The notes under the pieces: model-generated | What the model was told of the DNA's origin: nothing | What the model saw: only the letters and a program-made list of their open reading frames with translations | Databases searched by the model: none | Part shown: piece after piece, positions 16,442 to 25,048 of the stretch | Numbering within the stretch: position 1 is the stretch's first letter | Layout: every line of letters begins with the position of its first letter | Translations under genes and position numbers: made by a program | Assembly: GCF_916618915.1 (NCBI RefSeq) | Contig: NZ_CAKAKE010000001.1 | Location: forward strand, 3,145,001-3,209,000 | Source: Stenotrophomonas sp. Marseille-Q4652 | GTDB lineage: Bacteria; Pseudomonadota; Gammaproteobacteria; Xanthomonadales; Xanthomonadaceae | Length of the DNA: 64,000 nucleotides | Direction: 5' to 3'

Positions 16442-19400
16442 GTGGTCAATGAAGCAAGCCAAGGCCAGCAACACCCCGGAAATCCGGCCAGGCGCGCACG
16501 GGCGATCCTTGTGCTCGGGATGCACCGCAGCGGCACCTCCGCAGTGACAGGGGCGCTCCGCTATTACGGAGTGGAACTGGGCTCGCAACTGATGAAGCCT
16601 GCGGCGGACAACCCGAAGGGTTTCTGGGAGCATGCCGAGGTCGTCGCCATCCACGATCGGCTGCTGGCAGAGCTCGGCAGATCATGGAACGACCCTCGGA
16701 GGATGCCTGGGAACTGGTTGGAGACGGCGGCAGCCAGGCAGGCCGCTGTCGAGTTGGAAGCCCTCCTGCGGCAGGAGTTCTCAGGATGCGAGCTGTGGGC
16801 AGTGAAGGATCCGCGGATGTGCCGGATGCTGCCGTTGTGGCTTCCAGTTCTGGAGCGAATGGGCGTGGATCCTGTCGGCCTTTTTGTGCTGCGCCATCCA
16901 CAGGAGGTTGCGGCCTCGCTTCTTGTCCGGAATGACTGGCCTGAGGGGTTGTCGCGACTGCTTTGGATGGAGCACCTACTGGACGCGGAAGAGGCCACCC
17001 GGGCCATGCCCCGCACTGTCGTGCCTTACGAAGATCTTCTGGAAAGCCCTGATGAAACGCTGAGAGGCGCACTGGCGAGCTTGGGCACGCTGGTGTCCGA
17101 GCCAACGGCTGCCAATACCTTGGCTTTGGCAGGGTTTGTTTCCCGGGGGGATCGGCATCACCGGGCGGTCCCCGATGCGGCGCCTGAATGGGCATTGCCC
17201 CGGGCAATGTTCGATGCGATGCGAAGCCCCAGTCCGTGGAATGAGCTGCCAACGCTTAGGCGGCAGCTTGAGCAAGCGGCCGTTCTCTACGGCGATGCGC
17301 TGGAGGGATTCGCGCGCTTGGAAGCCAGCGAGCGTCTGGCGCGCGAGGCGGTGGAACAGGAGCTGTTTGCATCCAACCAAGAGGTTGTCACCCGTGGCGA
17401 GCTGATCGTGTCTCTTAACGAGCAGCTGGATGCATTGGGCCAACAGTTAATGGATATGCATGCGGAGCATGCCGAGCGTACGGAGTGGGCGCGGCAACTC
17501 GACGCGGAGCTGGCCGGGCTCAGGGAGGCGCATGGTGAACTCCAGCAGGAGCATGCCGAGCGCGTGGCTTGGGCAACGCAGTTGGATGAGCAAATCAACG
17601 AGTTGCGCGAGGGGCATGGGCGCCTCCAGCGCGACTACGAGGAAAAGGTGGCATGGGCAAAGGATCTCGATGCGTCGCTGGCTGAGCTGCGCGACACGCA
17701 TGGGCGCCTTCAGGCCGAATACGACGAGAAAGTCGCTTGGGCAAAGGAGCTGGATGCGACGCTGTCCCAGCTGCGCGGCGAGCATGGCCGCCTACAGGCC
17801 GAGTACGATCAGAAGGTAGCTTGGGCCAAGGATCTGGATGTGGCCTTGGCTGAACTGCGCGGCGTACACGGTCGCCTTCAGGCTGAATACGACGAGAAAG
17901 TCGCTTGGGCAAAGGAGCTGGATGCGACGCTGTCCCAGCTGCGCGGCGAGCATGGCCGCCTACAGGCCGAGTACGATCAGAAGGTAGCTTGGGCCAAGGA
18001 TCTGGATGTGGCCTTGGCTGAACTGCGCGGCGTACACGGTCGCCTTCAGGCTGAATACGACGAGAAAGTCGCTTGGGCAAAGGAGCTGGATGCGACGCTG
18101 TCCCAGCTGCGCGGCGAGCATGGCCGCCTACAGGCCGAGTACGATCAGAAGGTAGCTTGGGCCAAGGATCTGGATGTGGCCTTGGCTGAACTGCGCGGCG
18201 TACACGGTCGCCTTCAGGCTGAATACGACGAGAAAGTCGCTTGGGCAAAGGAGCTGGATGCGACGCTGTCCCAGCTGCGCGGCGAGCATGGCCGCCTACA
18301 GGCCGAGTACGATCAGAAGGTAGCTTGGGCCAAGGATCTGGATGTGGCCTTGGCTGAACTGCGCGGCGTACACGGTCGCCTTCAGGCTGAATACGACGAG
18401 AAAGTCGCTTGGGCAAAGGAGCTGGATGCGACGCTGTCCCAGCTGCGCGGCGAGCATGGCCGCCTACAGGCCGAGTACGATCAGAAGGCAGCTTGGGCCA
18501 AGGATCTGGATGTGGCCTTGGCTGAACTGCGCGGCGTACACGGTCGCCTTCAGGCTGAGTACAATGAGAAGGTGGCCTGGGCCAAGAGGCTCGACTCGGA
18601 GCTCGCAACGCTGCGCGTGGCCCATGACCATCTCCGCGCCGAATTCGAACAGCGCACCGAGTGGGCGCGCGGACTGGATGAGGAGCTCCGCGCATTGCGC
18701 GAGAGCTTTGCTGCGCTACAGCAAGACTATGAAAATTCCGTAAACTTGGCGACTTCCTCGGGAGTCCAGTTGGCGGCACTGAGGGAACAGTACCAGGAGC
18801 GGGGGCTGCAGGTCAGGGATCTCGAACAGAACCTTGCCGCGCTCACCCTGGCCAAACAGGCGCAGGAGCAGGAAATGGAAAGTTGGGGGCACGAGATCCG
18901 CGAAGAGCTGGCTCGGATCCGGCAGGAAATGCAGGAGCAACGCGACGCGACCCGCGGATCCCTGGATGCAATCGCGGTCGAGGTGACCAGCCAGCGTGTC
19001 GAGCAGCAGGGCCAGCAGGAGCGCCTGCTCCGCGAACTGGAAGAGGCCCGGCGCGCAAGCCGCGAACTCGAGGCCCAGCTTTCGCAGGTGGTGAATTCCC
19101 GTTCGTGGGCGCTGACCAGGCCGTTCCGCCTGGCGGGTCGGCTGGCCCGCGGTGAATGGGGCTCGGTCCTGCAGTCGCTGCGGCGCTCGGGCCTGGCGCG
19201 GGTCCGGATCCTCGAGCCACTTCGCACGCCGGTCAAGCGCTGGCTGATGCGTCGCTCCGAGGTGGGTCCGCTGCCGCCTGCCTGCTTGGCGGTGGAGAAT
19301 CCGCAGGAGCAGGCGCCTGCCGAGGCGATCGCCGGCATTTCGGTCCCAGTGTTCGACAATCCGGTGGTCTCGGTCATCATCCCGGCCTACGGCAATCTTG

Positions 19401-21289
19401 GATACACGGCTGCCGCGGTGCGCTCGATCGTTGACACGGTCTCGGCCAGCGTCGCGTACGAAATCATCGTGGTCGAGGACGCCTCGGGCGACCCGGAGAT
19501 CGGTTCGCTGGCACAGGTGCCCGGCCTTCGTTACCGCGAACACCCGGAGAACCTTGGCTTCCTGCGTTCTTGCAACGCGGCCGTAAAGCTGGCGCGTGGC
19601 AAATACGTATGCCTGCTGAACAACGATACCCAGGTGATGGCAGGCTGGCTGGAAGGGCTGCTGCAGGCGTTTGCCGAGAAGCCCGACGCCGGCCTGGTCG
19701 GATCGAAGCTGATCTATCCGGATGGGCGGCTGCAGGAAGCGGGCGGTATCGTCTGGTGCGATGGCAGCGCCTGGAACTTTGGCCGGCTGGATGATCCTTC
19801 CCGGGCCCTCTATGGCTATCTGAAGACCGTGGACTATGTCTCCGGTGCGTCGATCATGCTGCCCCGTGAGCTGTGGGACCAGCTGGGCGGATTCGACGAG
19901 CACTACGTGCCTGCGTACTACGAGGACACTGATATCGCGTTCCGCGTACGTGCGGCGGGATACCAGGTCTACATGCAGCCTTCCTCGGTGGTGGTCCACT
20001 ACGAAGGTGTCTCCAACGGTACCGACGAAGGTAGCGGGATCAAGGCCTACCAGGTCACCAATGGCGAGAAGTTCCTGGAGCGCTGGCGCAACGTGCTCGA
20101 GGACGGGCACTTCCCGAACGCGGAAAACGTGTTCCTCGCCAGGGACCGCGGCCAGTTCAAGAAAAAGACCGTGCTGGTGGTCGACCACTACGTGCCGCAG
20201 CCGGACCGCGATGCGGGCTCGCGCGCCACGTGGCAGGTGCTCCAGCAACTGGTGTCCAAGGGCCACAACGTGAAGTTCTGGCCGGACAACCTGTATTTCG
20301 ATCCCAACTATGCGCCGGCGTTACAGAGGATGGGCGTGGAGGTCATGCACGGCGGTGAGTACGTGGGCCGTTTCACGGAGTGGGCGAAGGAGAATGGCCG
20401 CCATCTGGACGTTGTCATCCTCAATCGCCCGCACATTTCGGTGGGCTACGTCGAGCCGTTGCGCGAGCACAGTTCCGCGCAGTTGGTCTATTACGGCCAC
20501 GACGTGCATCACCTGCGCATGCTGCAGCAACTGGCGTTGTCGCCCGACCCGCAACTGCAGGCGGACATGGAACGAACCCGTGAGCAGGAATGGTCGATGT
20601 GGCGCGCGGCGGATGTCGTGCTGTATCCATCCGACGAGGAGACCGCACACGTCAAGGCGTGGCTGGGGGCCAACGGGGTGCGCGCCATTGCCAAGACGGT
20701 TCCGCTTTATGGTTATACCGATGTGGCCGGCGACCTCTCGCAGACGCTTGCGACCCGGCAGGACATCCTGTTCGTTGCCGGTTTCGCCCACCCGCCGAAC
20801 GTCGACGCGGCCTGCTGGCTGGTCCGCGAGATCCTGCCCCGGGTCCGGCAGACCCACCCGCAGGTCCGCCTCCACCTGGTCGGGTCGAACCCGGCTGCCG
20901 AGGTCCGGGAGCTCGCCAACGACCAGGTGCAGGTGACCGGTTACGTCAGCGATGAAGTGCTGGCTGGCTATTACGAGCGTTGCCGGGTCGCGACGGCGCC
21001 GTTGCGGTTCGGTGGCGGCATGAAGGGCAAGGTGCTTGAAAGCATGCGCCACGGCGTACCCATGGTGACGACTCCGGTCGGCGTGCAGGGTCTGGCGGCA
21101 GCTGCCTTCGTGCCATATTCGATGGATGCCGAGGTACTGGCTGCCGAAATCTGCCTGTTGCTGGAAGACGACGCGCACTGGCGGAGGATTTCGAAAGCTT
21201 CCACCGAGTTCATTGCGGCCAATTATTCGGTCCAGGCACTGGGCAGGGTGCTGGATGAATCAATTGGTGGCCCGCCTTCTGCCCATTGA
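16442..21289 (+). CDS. Giant sulfotransferase-like / coiled-coil repeat / GT2 / GT4 fusion protein
   Basis: 1615 residues from GTG 16442, which has GGAG nine bases upstream; an in-frame TTG at 16421 is less likely. Order of parts: residues ~20-290, sulfotransferase-like domain with a PAPS-loop-like GMHRSGTSAV (26-35) and LRHPQEVAASLLV, the 3'-phosphate-binding region; ~339-760, fifteen clear 28-residue (four-heptad) repeats plus a degenerate one, certain coiled coil; to ~900, further coiled coil; ~970-1220, family-2 glycosyltransferase (VSVIIPAYGN, NNDTQV near 1060, YYEDTDIAFRVRAAGY); ~1240-1615, family-4 glycosyltransferase (FAHPPNVDAACWLV, FGGGMKGKVLESM). It probably elongates and terminates the O-chain at the cytoplasmic face. 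Chain-length control by the repeats is inference. Confidence 0.85.
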   Translation: MVNEASQGQQHPGNPARRARAILVLGMHRSGTSAVTGALRYYGVELGSQLMKPAADNPKGFWEHAEVVAIHDRLLAELGRSWNDPRRMPGNWLETAAARQAAVELEALLRQEFSGCELWAVKDPRMCRMLPLWLPVLERMGVDPVGLFVLRHPQEVAASLLVRNDWPEGLSRLLWMEHLLDAEEATRAMPRTVVPYEDLLESPDETLRGALASLGTLVSEPTAANTLALAGFVSRGDRHHRAVPDAAPEWALPRAMFDAMRSPSPWNELPTLRRQLEQAAVLYGDALEGFARLEASERLAREAVEQELFASNQEVVTRGELIVSLNEQLDALGQQLMDMHAEHAERTEWARQLDAELAGLREAHGELQQEHAERVAWATQLDEQINELREGHGRLQRDYEEKVAWAKDLDASLAELRDTHGRLQAEYDEKVAWAKELDATLSQLRGEHGRLQAEYDQKVAWAKDLDVALAELRGVHGRLQAEYDEKVAWAKELDATLSQLRGEHGRLQAEYDQKVAWAKDLDVALAELRGVHGRLQAEYDEKVAWAKELDATLSQLRGEHGRLQAEYDQKVAWAKDLDVALAELRGVHGRLQAEYDEKVAWAKELDATLSQLRGEHGRLQAEYDQKVAWAKDLDVALAELRGVHGRLQAEYDEKVAWAKELDATLSQLRGEHGRLQAEYDQKAAWAKDLDVALAELRGVHGRLQAEYNEKVAWAKRLDSELATLRVAHDHLRAEFEQRTEWARGLDEELRALRESFAALQQDYENSVNLATSSGVQLAALREQYQERGLQVRDLEQNLAALTLAKQAQEQEMESWGHEIREELARIRQEMQEQRDATRGSLDAIAVEVTSQRVEQQGQQERLLRELEEARRASRELEAQLSQVVNSRSWALTRPFRLAGRLARGEWGSVLQSLRRSGLARVRILEPLRTPVKRWLMRRSEVGPLPPACLAVENPQEQAPAEAIAGISVPVFDNPVVSVIIPAYGNLGYTAAAVRSIVDTVSASVAYEIIVVEDASGDPEIGSLAQVPGLRYREHPENLGFLRSCNAAVKLARGKYVCLLNNDTQVMAGWLEGLLQAFAEKPDAGLVGSKLIYPDGRLQEAGGIVWCDGSAWNFGRLDDPSRALYGYLKTVDYVSGASIMLPRELWDQLGGFDEHYVPAYYEDTDIAFRVRAAGYQVYMQPSSVVVHYEGVSNGTDEGSGIKAYQVTNGEKFLERWRNVLEDGHFPNAENVFLARDRGQFKKKTVLVVDHYVPQPDRDAGSRATWQVLQQLVSKGHNVKFWPDNLYFDPNYAPALQRMGVEVMHGGEYVGRFTEWAKENGRHLDVVILNRPHISVGYVEPLREHSSAQLVYYGHDVHHLRMLQQLALSPDPQLQADMERTREQEWSMWRAADVVLYPSDEETAHVKAWLGANGVRAIAKTVPLYGYTDVAGDLSQTLATRQDILFVAGFAHPPNVDAACWLVREILPRVRQTHPQVRLHLVGSNPAAEVRELANDQVQVTGYVSDEVLAGYYERCRVATAPLRFGGGMKGKVLESMRHGVPMVTTPVGVQGLAAAAFVPYSMDAEVLAAEICLLLEDDAHWRRISKASTEFIAANYSVQALGRVLDESIGGPPSAH
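17726..18565 (+). repeat. Five 168-bp in-frame tandem repeats (coiled-coil region of giant GT)
   Basis: Copies begin at 17726, 17894, 18062, 18230 and 18398, spaced exactly 168 bp (56 codons, two 28-residue units). Copies 1-4 are identical in sequence; copy 5 differs by one base in the middle (GTA to GCA) and changes at its 3' end. Flanking repeats are diverged. Identity at the DNA level points to recent duplication or ongoing gene conversion. Confidence 0.97.
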
Positions 21290-21373
21290 TCGGCAGCGCA
21301 GTTGATCGAACTGTTGTATTCTTGCGCGCTGTCCGCCCCAAGCGGGCTTGCTCTATCCCCCCCAATTTCCCCC

Positions 21374-21390
21374 GCCGGAATCCGTCCGGC
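21374..21390 (+). other. Hairpin in leader of lipoprotein gene
   Basis: GCCGGA-5 nt-TCCGGC (21374-21379/21385-21390), with CCCC/GGGG flanks, in the 144-bp gap before the lipoprotein gene. It has no T-run and could be leader structure or a weak terminator after the giant gene. Confidence 0.35.
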
Positions 21391-21433
21391 AGGGGCCCCA
21401 TAGAAACAACCAGGTTTTCCCAGGAGAACTCAA

Positions 21434-21895
21434 ATGAAGTTCATGCAGGCATCTTCCCTGTTGCTCCTCTCCGCCGTGGTGCTGGCGGGTTGTGGCAAGC
21501 AGCCGTCTGATACCCCCGAAACGCCTGCGGAGGCCGCTTCTTCCTCCGCGCCGGTTGACACCGCCCCGGCCGTGGCCGCGATTGGCAAGGAAGGCTCGGC
21601 CCAGGAAGGCCCGTACGGGCTGACGGTTGCCCCGGGTGAAGTGTTCCAGTGCGCCGGCCGCGACAAGGTCGCCTCGAAGGTGAATTGGAAGATCGAGGAC
21701 GAGTCCGTAGGTTCCATGGTCGAGGTTTACGTGATTGGCCCGGGCCAGGCCGAAGGCAAGCTGTTCGCCAAGGGTGGCCTGAAGGGCGAGGCGGAAACCG
21801 GCAACTGGGTCTACGAGGGCACCCGCTTCGTGGTCAAGGACACCGCCGGCAAGGAGCTGGTCGCATACCAGGTCGCCGGTCTGCCCTGCCAGTAA
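21434..21895 (+). CDS. Lipoprotein, paralogue of the gene at 27248-27598
   Basis: 153 residues. Signal peptide and lipobox LAGC (C20) show a lipid-anchored periplasmic protein; a Pro/Ala/Ser/Thr-rich linker follows. The C-terminal ~85 residues contain two cysteines that line up with those of the 27248 lipoprotein, a shared V-x-W strand, a GG-x-KG-x-AE segment and a terminal LPC/VPC motif, so a disulfide-bonded beta-sandwich domain is likely. An AGGAGA precedes the ATG by about 8 bases. No known family is recognised. Its place among O-antigen genes suggests a role in envelope polysaccharide handling. Confidence 0.85.
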   Translation: MKFMQASSLLLLSAVVLAGCGKQPSDTPETPAEAASSSAPVDTAPAVAAIGKEGSAQEGPYGLTVAPGEVFQCAGRDKVASKVNWKIEDESVGSMVEVYVIGPGQAEGKLFAKGGLKGEAETGNWVYEGTRFVVKDTAGKELVAYQVAGLPCQ

Positions 21896-21925
21896 GCAGG
21901 CGTCTCCAAACCTTGGATTTATCCT

Positions 21926-22843
21926 ATGCGCGTTGCCGTACTGGTTCCCTGTTACAACGAAGCTGTCGCGATTCCCCAGGTGGTGCGGGATTTCCGCAAG
22001 GCACTTCCCGATGCCGAAATCTGGGTGTTCGACAACAACTCAAAAGACGGAACCGGTGAGATCGCCGCCCGTGAGGGGGCACTGGTACGGCGCGTGACCT
22101 TGCAGGGCAAGGGGCATGTGGTTCGCCGTCAGTTCGCCGATGTCGAGGCGGATGTATACATCATGGTCGACGGCGACGACACCTACCACGCCGCCAGCGC
22201 CCAGGCGCTGGTGGATTGCCTGGTCTCCGGCGGCCACGACATGGTGGTCGGCGTGCGCAAGGCCACCGATGTGCAGGCTGCCTACCGGGCTGGGCACGCG
22301 TGGGGCAACCGGATGCTGACCGGCTTCCTGAGCTGGCTTTTCGGCCGCAACTGCACAGACATCCTGACGGGCTACCGCGCGTTCTCGCGCAGGTTCGTCA
22401 AGTCGTTCCCGGTGCTGAGCGCGGGGTTCGACATCGAAACCGAGCTCACCGTGCATGCGCTGGAGATGAAGATGTCCGTGGGCGAGGTCGAGACCCCCTA
22501 CAAGGAGCGTCCGGAAGGTTCCTTCAGCAAGCTGAGCACCTACAAGGACGGGTTCCGCATCCTCCGGACAATGCTCCGCCTGTTCAGCGCTGAACGACCG
22601 CTGGTGTTCTTCGGTGTTATCGGCGCCGTCCTGGCCATGACCTCGCTGGTGCTCATGGTGCCGGTGATGATGGAATACATGGACACCGGGCTGGTGCCCC
22701 GTCTTCCCACCGCGTTGCTGGCTACGGGCATCATGCTGACCGGCCTGCTCAGTGGCATGATCGGGCTGGTACTGGATACCGTTACGCGTGGGCGGCGCGA
22801 GGCCAAGATGCTCGCCTACCTGCGCTATCCGGGCCCACGCTAG
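21926..22843 (+). CDS. GtrB-like family-2 bactoprenol glycosyltransferase
   Basis: 305 residues. Family-2 GT domain begins VAVLVPCYNE; the DxD-like site is MVDGDDTYH (around 74-82), and the dolichyl-phosphate-mannose-synthase-like motif GYRAFSRRFVKSFP follows. Two hydrophobic segments at the C-terminus (ALLATGIMLTGLLSG) anchor it in the inner membrane, as in GtrB. GtrB transfers a sugar from UDP/GDP-sugar to undecaprenyl phosphate. A GtrA protein and a GT-C-like membrane protein follow, making a typical three-gene module for O-antigen side-branch glycosylation. Confidence 0.85.
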   Translation: MRVAVLVPCYNEAVAIPQVVRDFRKALPDAEIWVFDNNSKDGTGEIAAREGALVRRVTLQGKGHVVRRQFADVEADVYIMVDGDDTYHAASAQALVDCLVSGGHDMVVGVRKATDVQAAYRAGHAWGNRMLTGFLSWLFGRNCTDILTGYRAFSRRFVKSFPVLSAGFDIETELTVHALEMKMSVGEVETPYKERPEGSFSKLSTYKDGFRILRTMLRLFSAERPLVFFGVIGAVLAMTSLVLMVPVMMEYMDTGLVPRLPTALLATGIMLTGLLSGMIGLVLDTVTRGRREAKMLAYLRYPGPR

Positions 22844-22848
22844 TCGTC

Positions 22849-23241
22849 GTGCGTCAATTCGCGCTGTTCTGTATTGCCGGCGGCCTGGCGTTCCTTGTTG
22901 ACGCTGGCCTCGTGCAATTGCTGGCCGGCTGGCTGGATGTCGATCCATACTTGGCGCGGCTGGTGTCTTTCCTCGCCGCGGTCACCACGACCTGGTTGTT
23001 CAATCGCTCGATCACCTTTTCCGCAGCGGCGGGACGCGGACAGGCCCTGGCCGTCGAATGGCTGCGGTACGTTGTTTCGCAGCTTGGCGGTTTCACGGTC
23101 AACTTCGCCGTTTACGCCGTACTGGTCTGGGCTGTTCCGTTGGTAAGGCAGTGGCCCATGCTGGGGGTTGCTGCCGGATCCGTCGCAGGCTTGCTGGTGA
23201 ATTTCCTGCTGGCCAAGCGATATGTTTTCCAGCGTCGATGA
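22849..23241 (+). CDS. GtrA family membrane protein (lipid-sugar flippase)
   Basis: 130 residues with four hydrophobic helices; the sequence motif FCIAGGLAFLVDAGLVQLL, the internal TWLFNRSITF and the closing NFLLAKRYVFQRR are typical of the GtrA family. GtrA is thought to flip polyprenyl-phosphate-linked sugar to the periplasmic side. It starts with GTG (22849), 6 bp after the GtrB stop, and its stop overlaps the next start by four bases (ATGA), so these three genes are co-translated. Confidence 0.9.
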   Translation: MRQFALFCIAGGLAFLVDAGLVQLLAGWLDVDPYLARLVSFLAAVTTTWLFNRSITFSAAAGRGQALAVEWLRYVVSQLGGFTVNFAVYAVLVWAVPLVRQWPMLGVAAGSVAGLLVNFLLAKRYVFQRR

Positions 23242-24902
23242 ATGAGGACGTACCAATGGGTCTTGGAGCTGGATGGCGAGAGGCTTTCTCGCGTCTTTCG
23301 CGTGGGCAGGTCGGCCTGCTGATCGCACTCGTCGTGTTCTGGGCATGCGTCCTGCGCAACGTGGAGTTGCCGGGCCTGTACATGGACGCGATCAATCCGG
23401 ATTACCTGGTCGCACGTTTCTTCAACCCCGAACTACAGAATCCCGTCTGGTTGATCCCAGGGCGTCCGTTACCGTTGCTTGGGAACCTGTACCACGGTAT
23501 GCAGACGCTTTACGTCGGCGTGCTGACGTACGGCATCATGGGGATGTCGGTTACCTCAGCACGCGTCACCCACGCGATCTTCGGGGCGGCGATCGTCCTC
23601 CTGCTGTGGCTGGTGCTTCGTCGCACGACATCCAGGCCCGCGCTTGCAACGGCGATGGCCGTTGCCCTCGCCAGCGACATGGCCTTCCTCGGATCCTTCC
23701 GTACACAGGGCTACATCATCCTGGCCGGACAGGCGTGGATGATGCTGGGCTTCTACCTGGCGGTGCGATCTCATACCAGCGAGCTGCCTTCCCGCGCAAT
23801 GCTTTTCCTGTCGGGGGTGTGCCTGGGTCTGGCGGTCTACGGCTACTTCGTTTTCCTGTTCTTCGTGCCGCCCGTCCTCGCCCTGGCGGTGCTGGGGCCA
23901 GGGCGGGATGGGATGTTCGCGCGACTGATGACCTGGGGCCTGGGTTTTGTCTTCGGCATGCTCCCGTATGTGGTCGGCTACGTGGAACTGGCGGTCGCGG
24001 TGGGCGGCTTCGAACCATTCATCGAGTGGATGCGCAACTCGCTGGGCGGGCTCAAGCCTACCGAAGGTAGCGCCACGTACACGGAAGGCGTGAGCAGTGC
24101 CTTGTTGCACACGCGGCTGGGGCTTGCCGGCGTGGGCAACGAACTGATGATGGTCAACGAACAAGTGTCTTCGCGGCTGGTTGCGTGGCGCGCAGGCTTG
24201 GTCGCCACTGCGGCCCTCATTTGTGCCGCGGGTGCGTGGGTGGAGTGGCGTGAACGCGCCCGCCTGGCCCGCGTGCTCCTGGCCGGTGTTGCCCTGCCGG
24301 TGATCTACATCGCGGTGGCCGGCTGGTTCGGATCCCGCCTTTGGGTCCACCACTTCACCGTGATGGTGGCGCTTGGTTACCTCCTGCTCGGTCTGGCCGT
24401 GTACTGGATTTCCCTGCGGCTGCCGCGGGGTCGTTGGCAGGTCTTCGTGGCCGTCGCACTGCTCGCGGCATTGTTCGCGGTCAACATCGTCCAGCAGGGG
24501 CGCGTCCATGACCGGTTGGTCCGGACTGGCGGCGTCGGCATGAGTACCGATGCCCTGACAGCAATGTCACGCGCCGCACTCACGGAGAAGGATAGATCCG
24601 TGTGGTTCTTCCCAGACTGGGGCTTCTTCATGCCGTTCGCGTTCCTCACCGAGAATCGTGTCCCCTACGAAAACGAGTTCACCGAGCACACGTTGGGGAA
24701 ATATGCTGCTTCCATGCGCGACGTCCGCGTGGCCTTCTGGAAGAAGGAAGACGAGGGCCGCCACCGCGAGCTGCTTGAGCAGGCTGGCATCATCGACATC
24801 GAGCTTTACCGTATCGATCGCCGCGATGGAGAGCCAGGTATCCATGTGCTTACCGGGCGGAGAGCACTGGGAACGAAAGCCACTTCCACCGTCGAGCCAT
24901 GA
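23238..24902 (+). CDS. Polytopic membrane protein, likely GT-C glycosyltransferase (GtrC-like)
   Basis: 554 residues with about ten hydrophobic segments and a soluble C-terminal region of ~130 residues. After the first helix, LPGLYMDAINPDYLVAR has acidic residues in the position of the catalytic Asp of GT-C enzymes. It overlaps the upstream GtrA gene (ATGA) and follows a GtrB-like gene, so it is the best candidate for the enzyme that transfers the flipped sugar to the O-antigen in the periplasm. The specific sugar cannot be told. Start ATG 23238 is used; MGLGAG at 23256 is possible. The lower GC matches the O-antigen locus. Confidence 0.75.
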   Translation: MNEDVPMGLGAGWREAFSRLSRGQVGLLIALVVFWACVLRNVELPGLYMDAINPDYLVARFFNPELQNPVWLIPGRPLPLLGNLYHGMQTLYVGVLTYGIMGMSVTSARVTHAIFGAAIVLLLWLVLRRTTSRPALATAMAVALASDMAFLGSFRTQGYIILAGQAWMMLGFYLAVRSHTSELPSRAMLFLSGVCLGLAVYGYFVFLFFVPPVLALAVLGPGRDGMFARLMTWGLGFVFGMLPYVVGYVELAVAVGGFEPFIEWMRNSLGGLKPTEGSATYTEGVSSALLHTRLGLAGVGNELMMVNEQVSSRLVAWRAGLVATAALICAAGAWVEWRERARLARVLLAGVALPVIYIAVAGWFGSRLWVHHFTVMVALGYLLLGLAVYWISLRLPRGRWQVFVAVALLAALFAVNIVQQGRVHDRLVRTGGVGMSTDALTAMSRAALTEKDRSVWFFPDWGFFMPFAFLTENRVPYENEFTEHTLGKYAASMRDVRVAFWKKEDEGRHRELLEQAGIIDIELYRIDRRDGEPGIHVLTGRRALGTKATSTVEP

Positions 24903-25048
24903 GCTCAATGACCGGGGGCGGGAGCGCTCTCTGGTCGCCTGCTGGGACGCACGACGCTGAGGGAACCATCGATAGCCACGCCAACAACTACACGTTGGTG
25001 CGGCTGGTGATGGCTTCCAGCGTGATCTATTTCCATTCGTTCCGCTGA
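24899..25048 (+). pseudogene. Truncated acyltransferase-3 family remnant (N-terminal 49 residues)
   Basis: An ATG overlapping the preceding stop (ATGA) opens a 49-codon frame ending at TGA 25046-25048. Its end reads NNYTLVRLVMASSVIYFHSF, matching the opening of the first membrane helix of acyltransferase family 3 (OafA/YrhL-type O-acetyltransferases) with its conserved Arg and His. The rest of the ~350-residue enzyme is absent, so this is a deletion remnant. The ATGA coupling indicates it was once the fourth gene of the GtrBA/GT-C operon, probably an O-antigen O-acetylase. Confidence 0.75.

Noticed and set aside
17726..18565. Possible CRISPR array
   Set aside because: Repeats are directly joined 168-bp coding units with no unique spacers.
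17595..18779. 394-codon minus-strand frame with perfect repeats opposite the coiled-coil region
   Set aside because: Its repetitive Pro/Arg-rich sequence is just the antisense of the 168-bp repeats.
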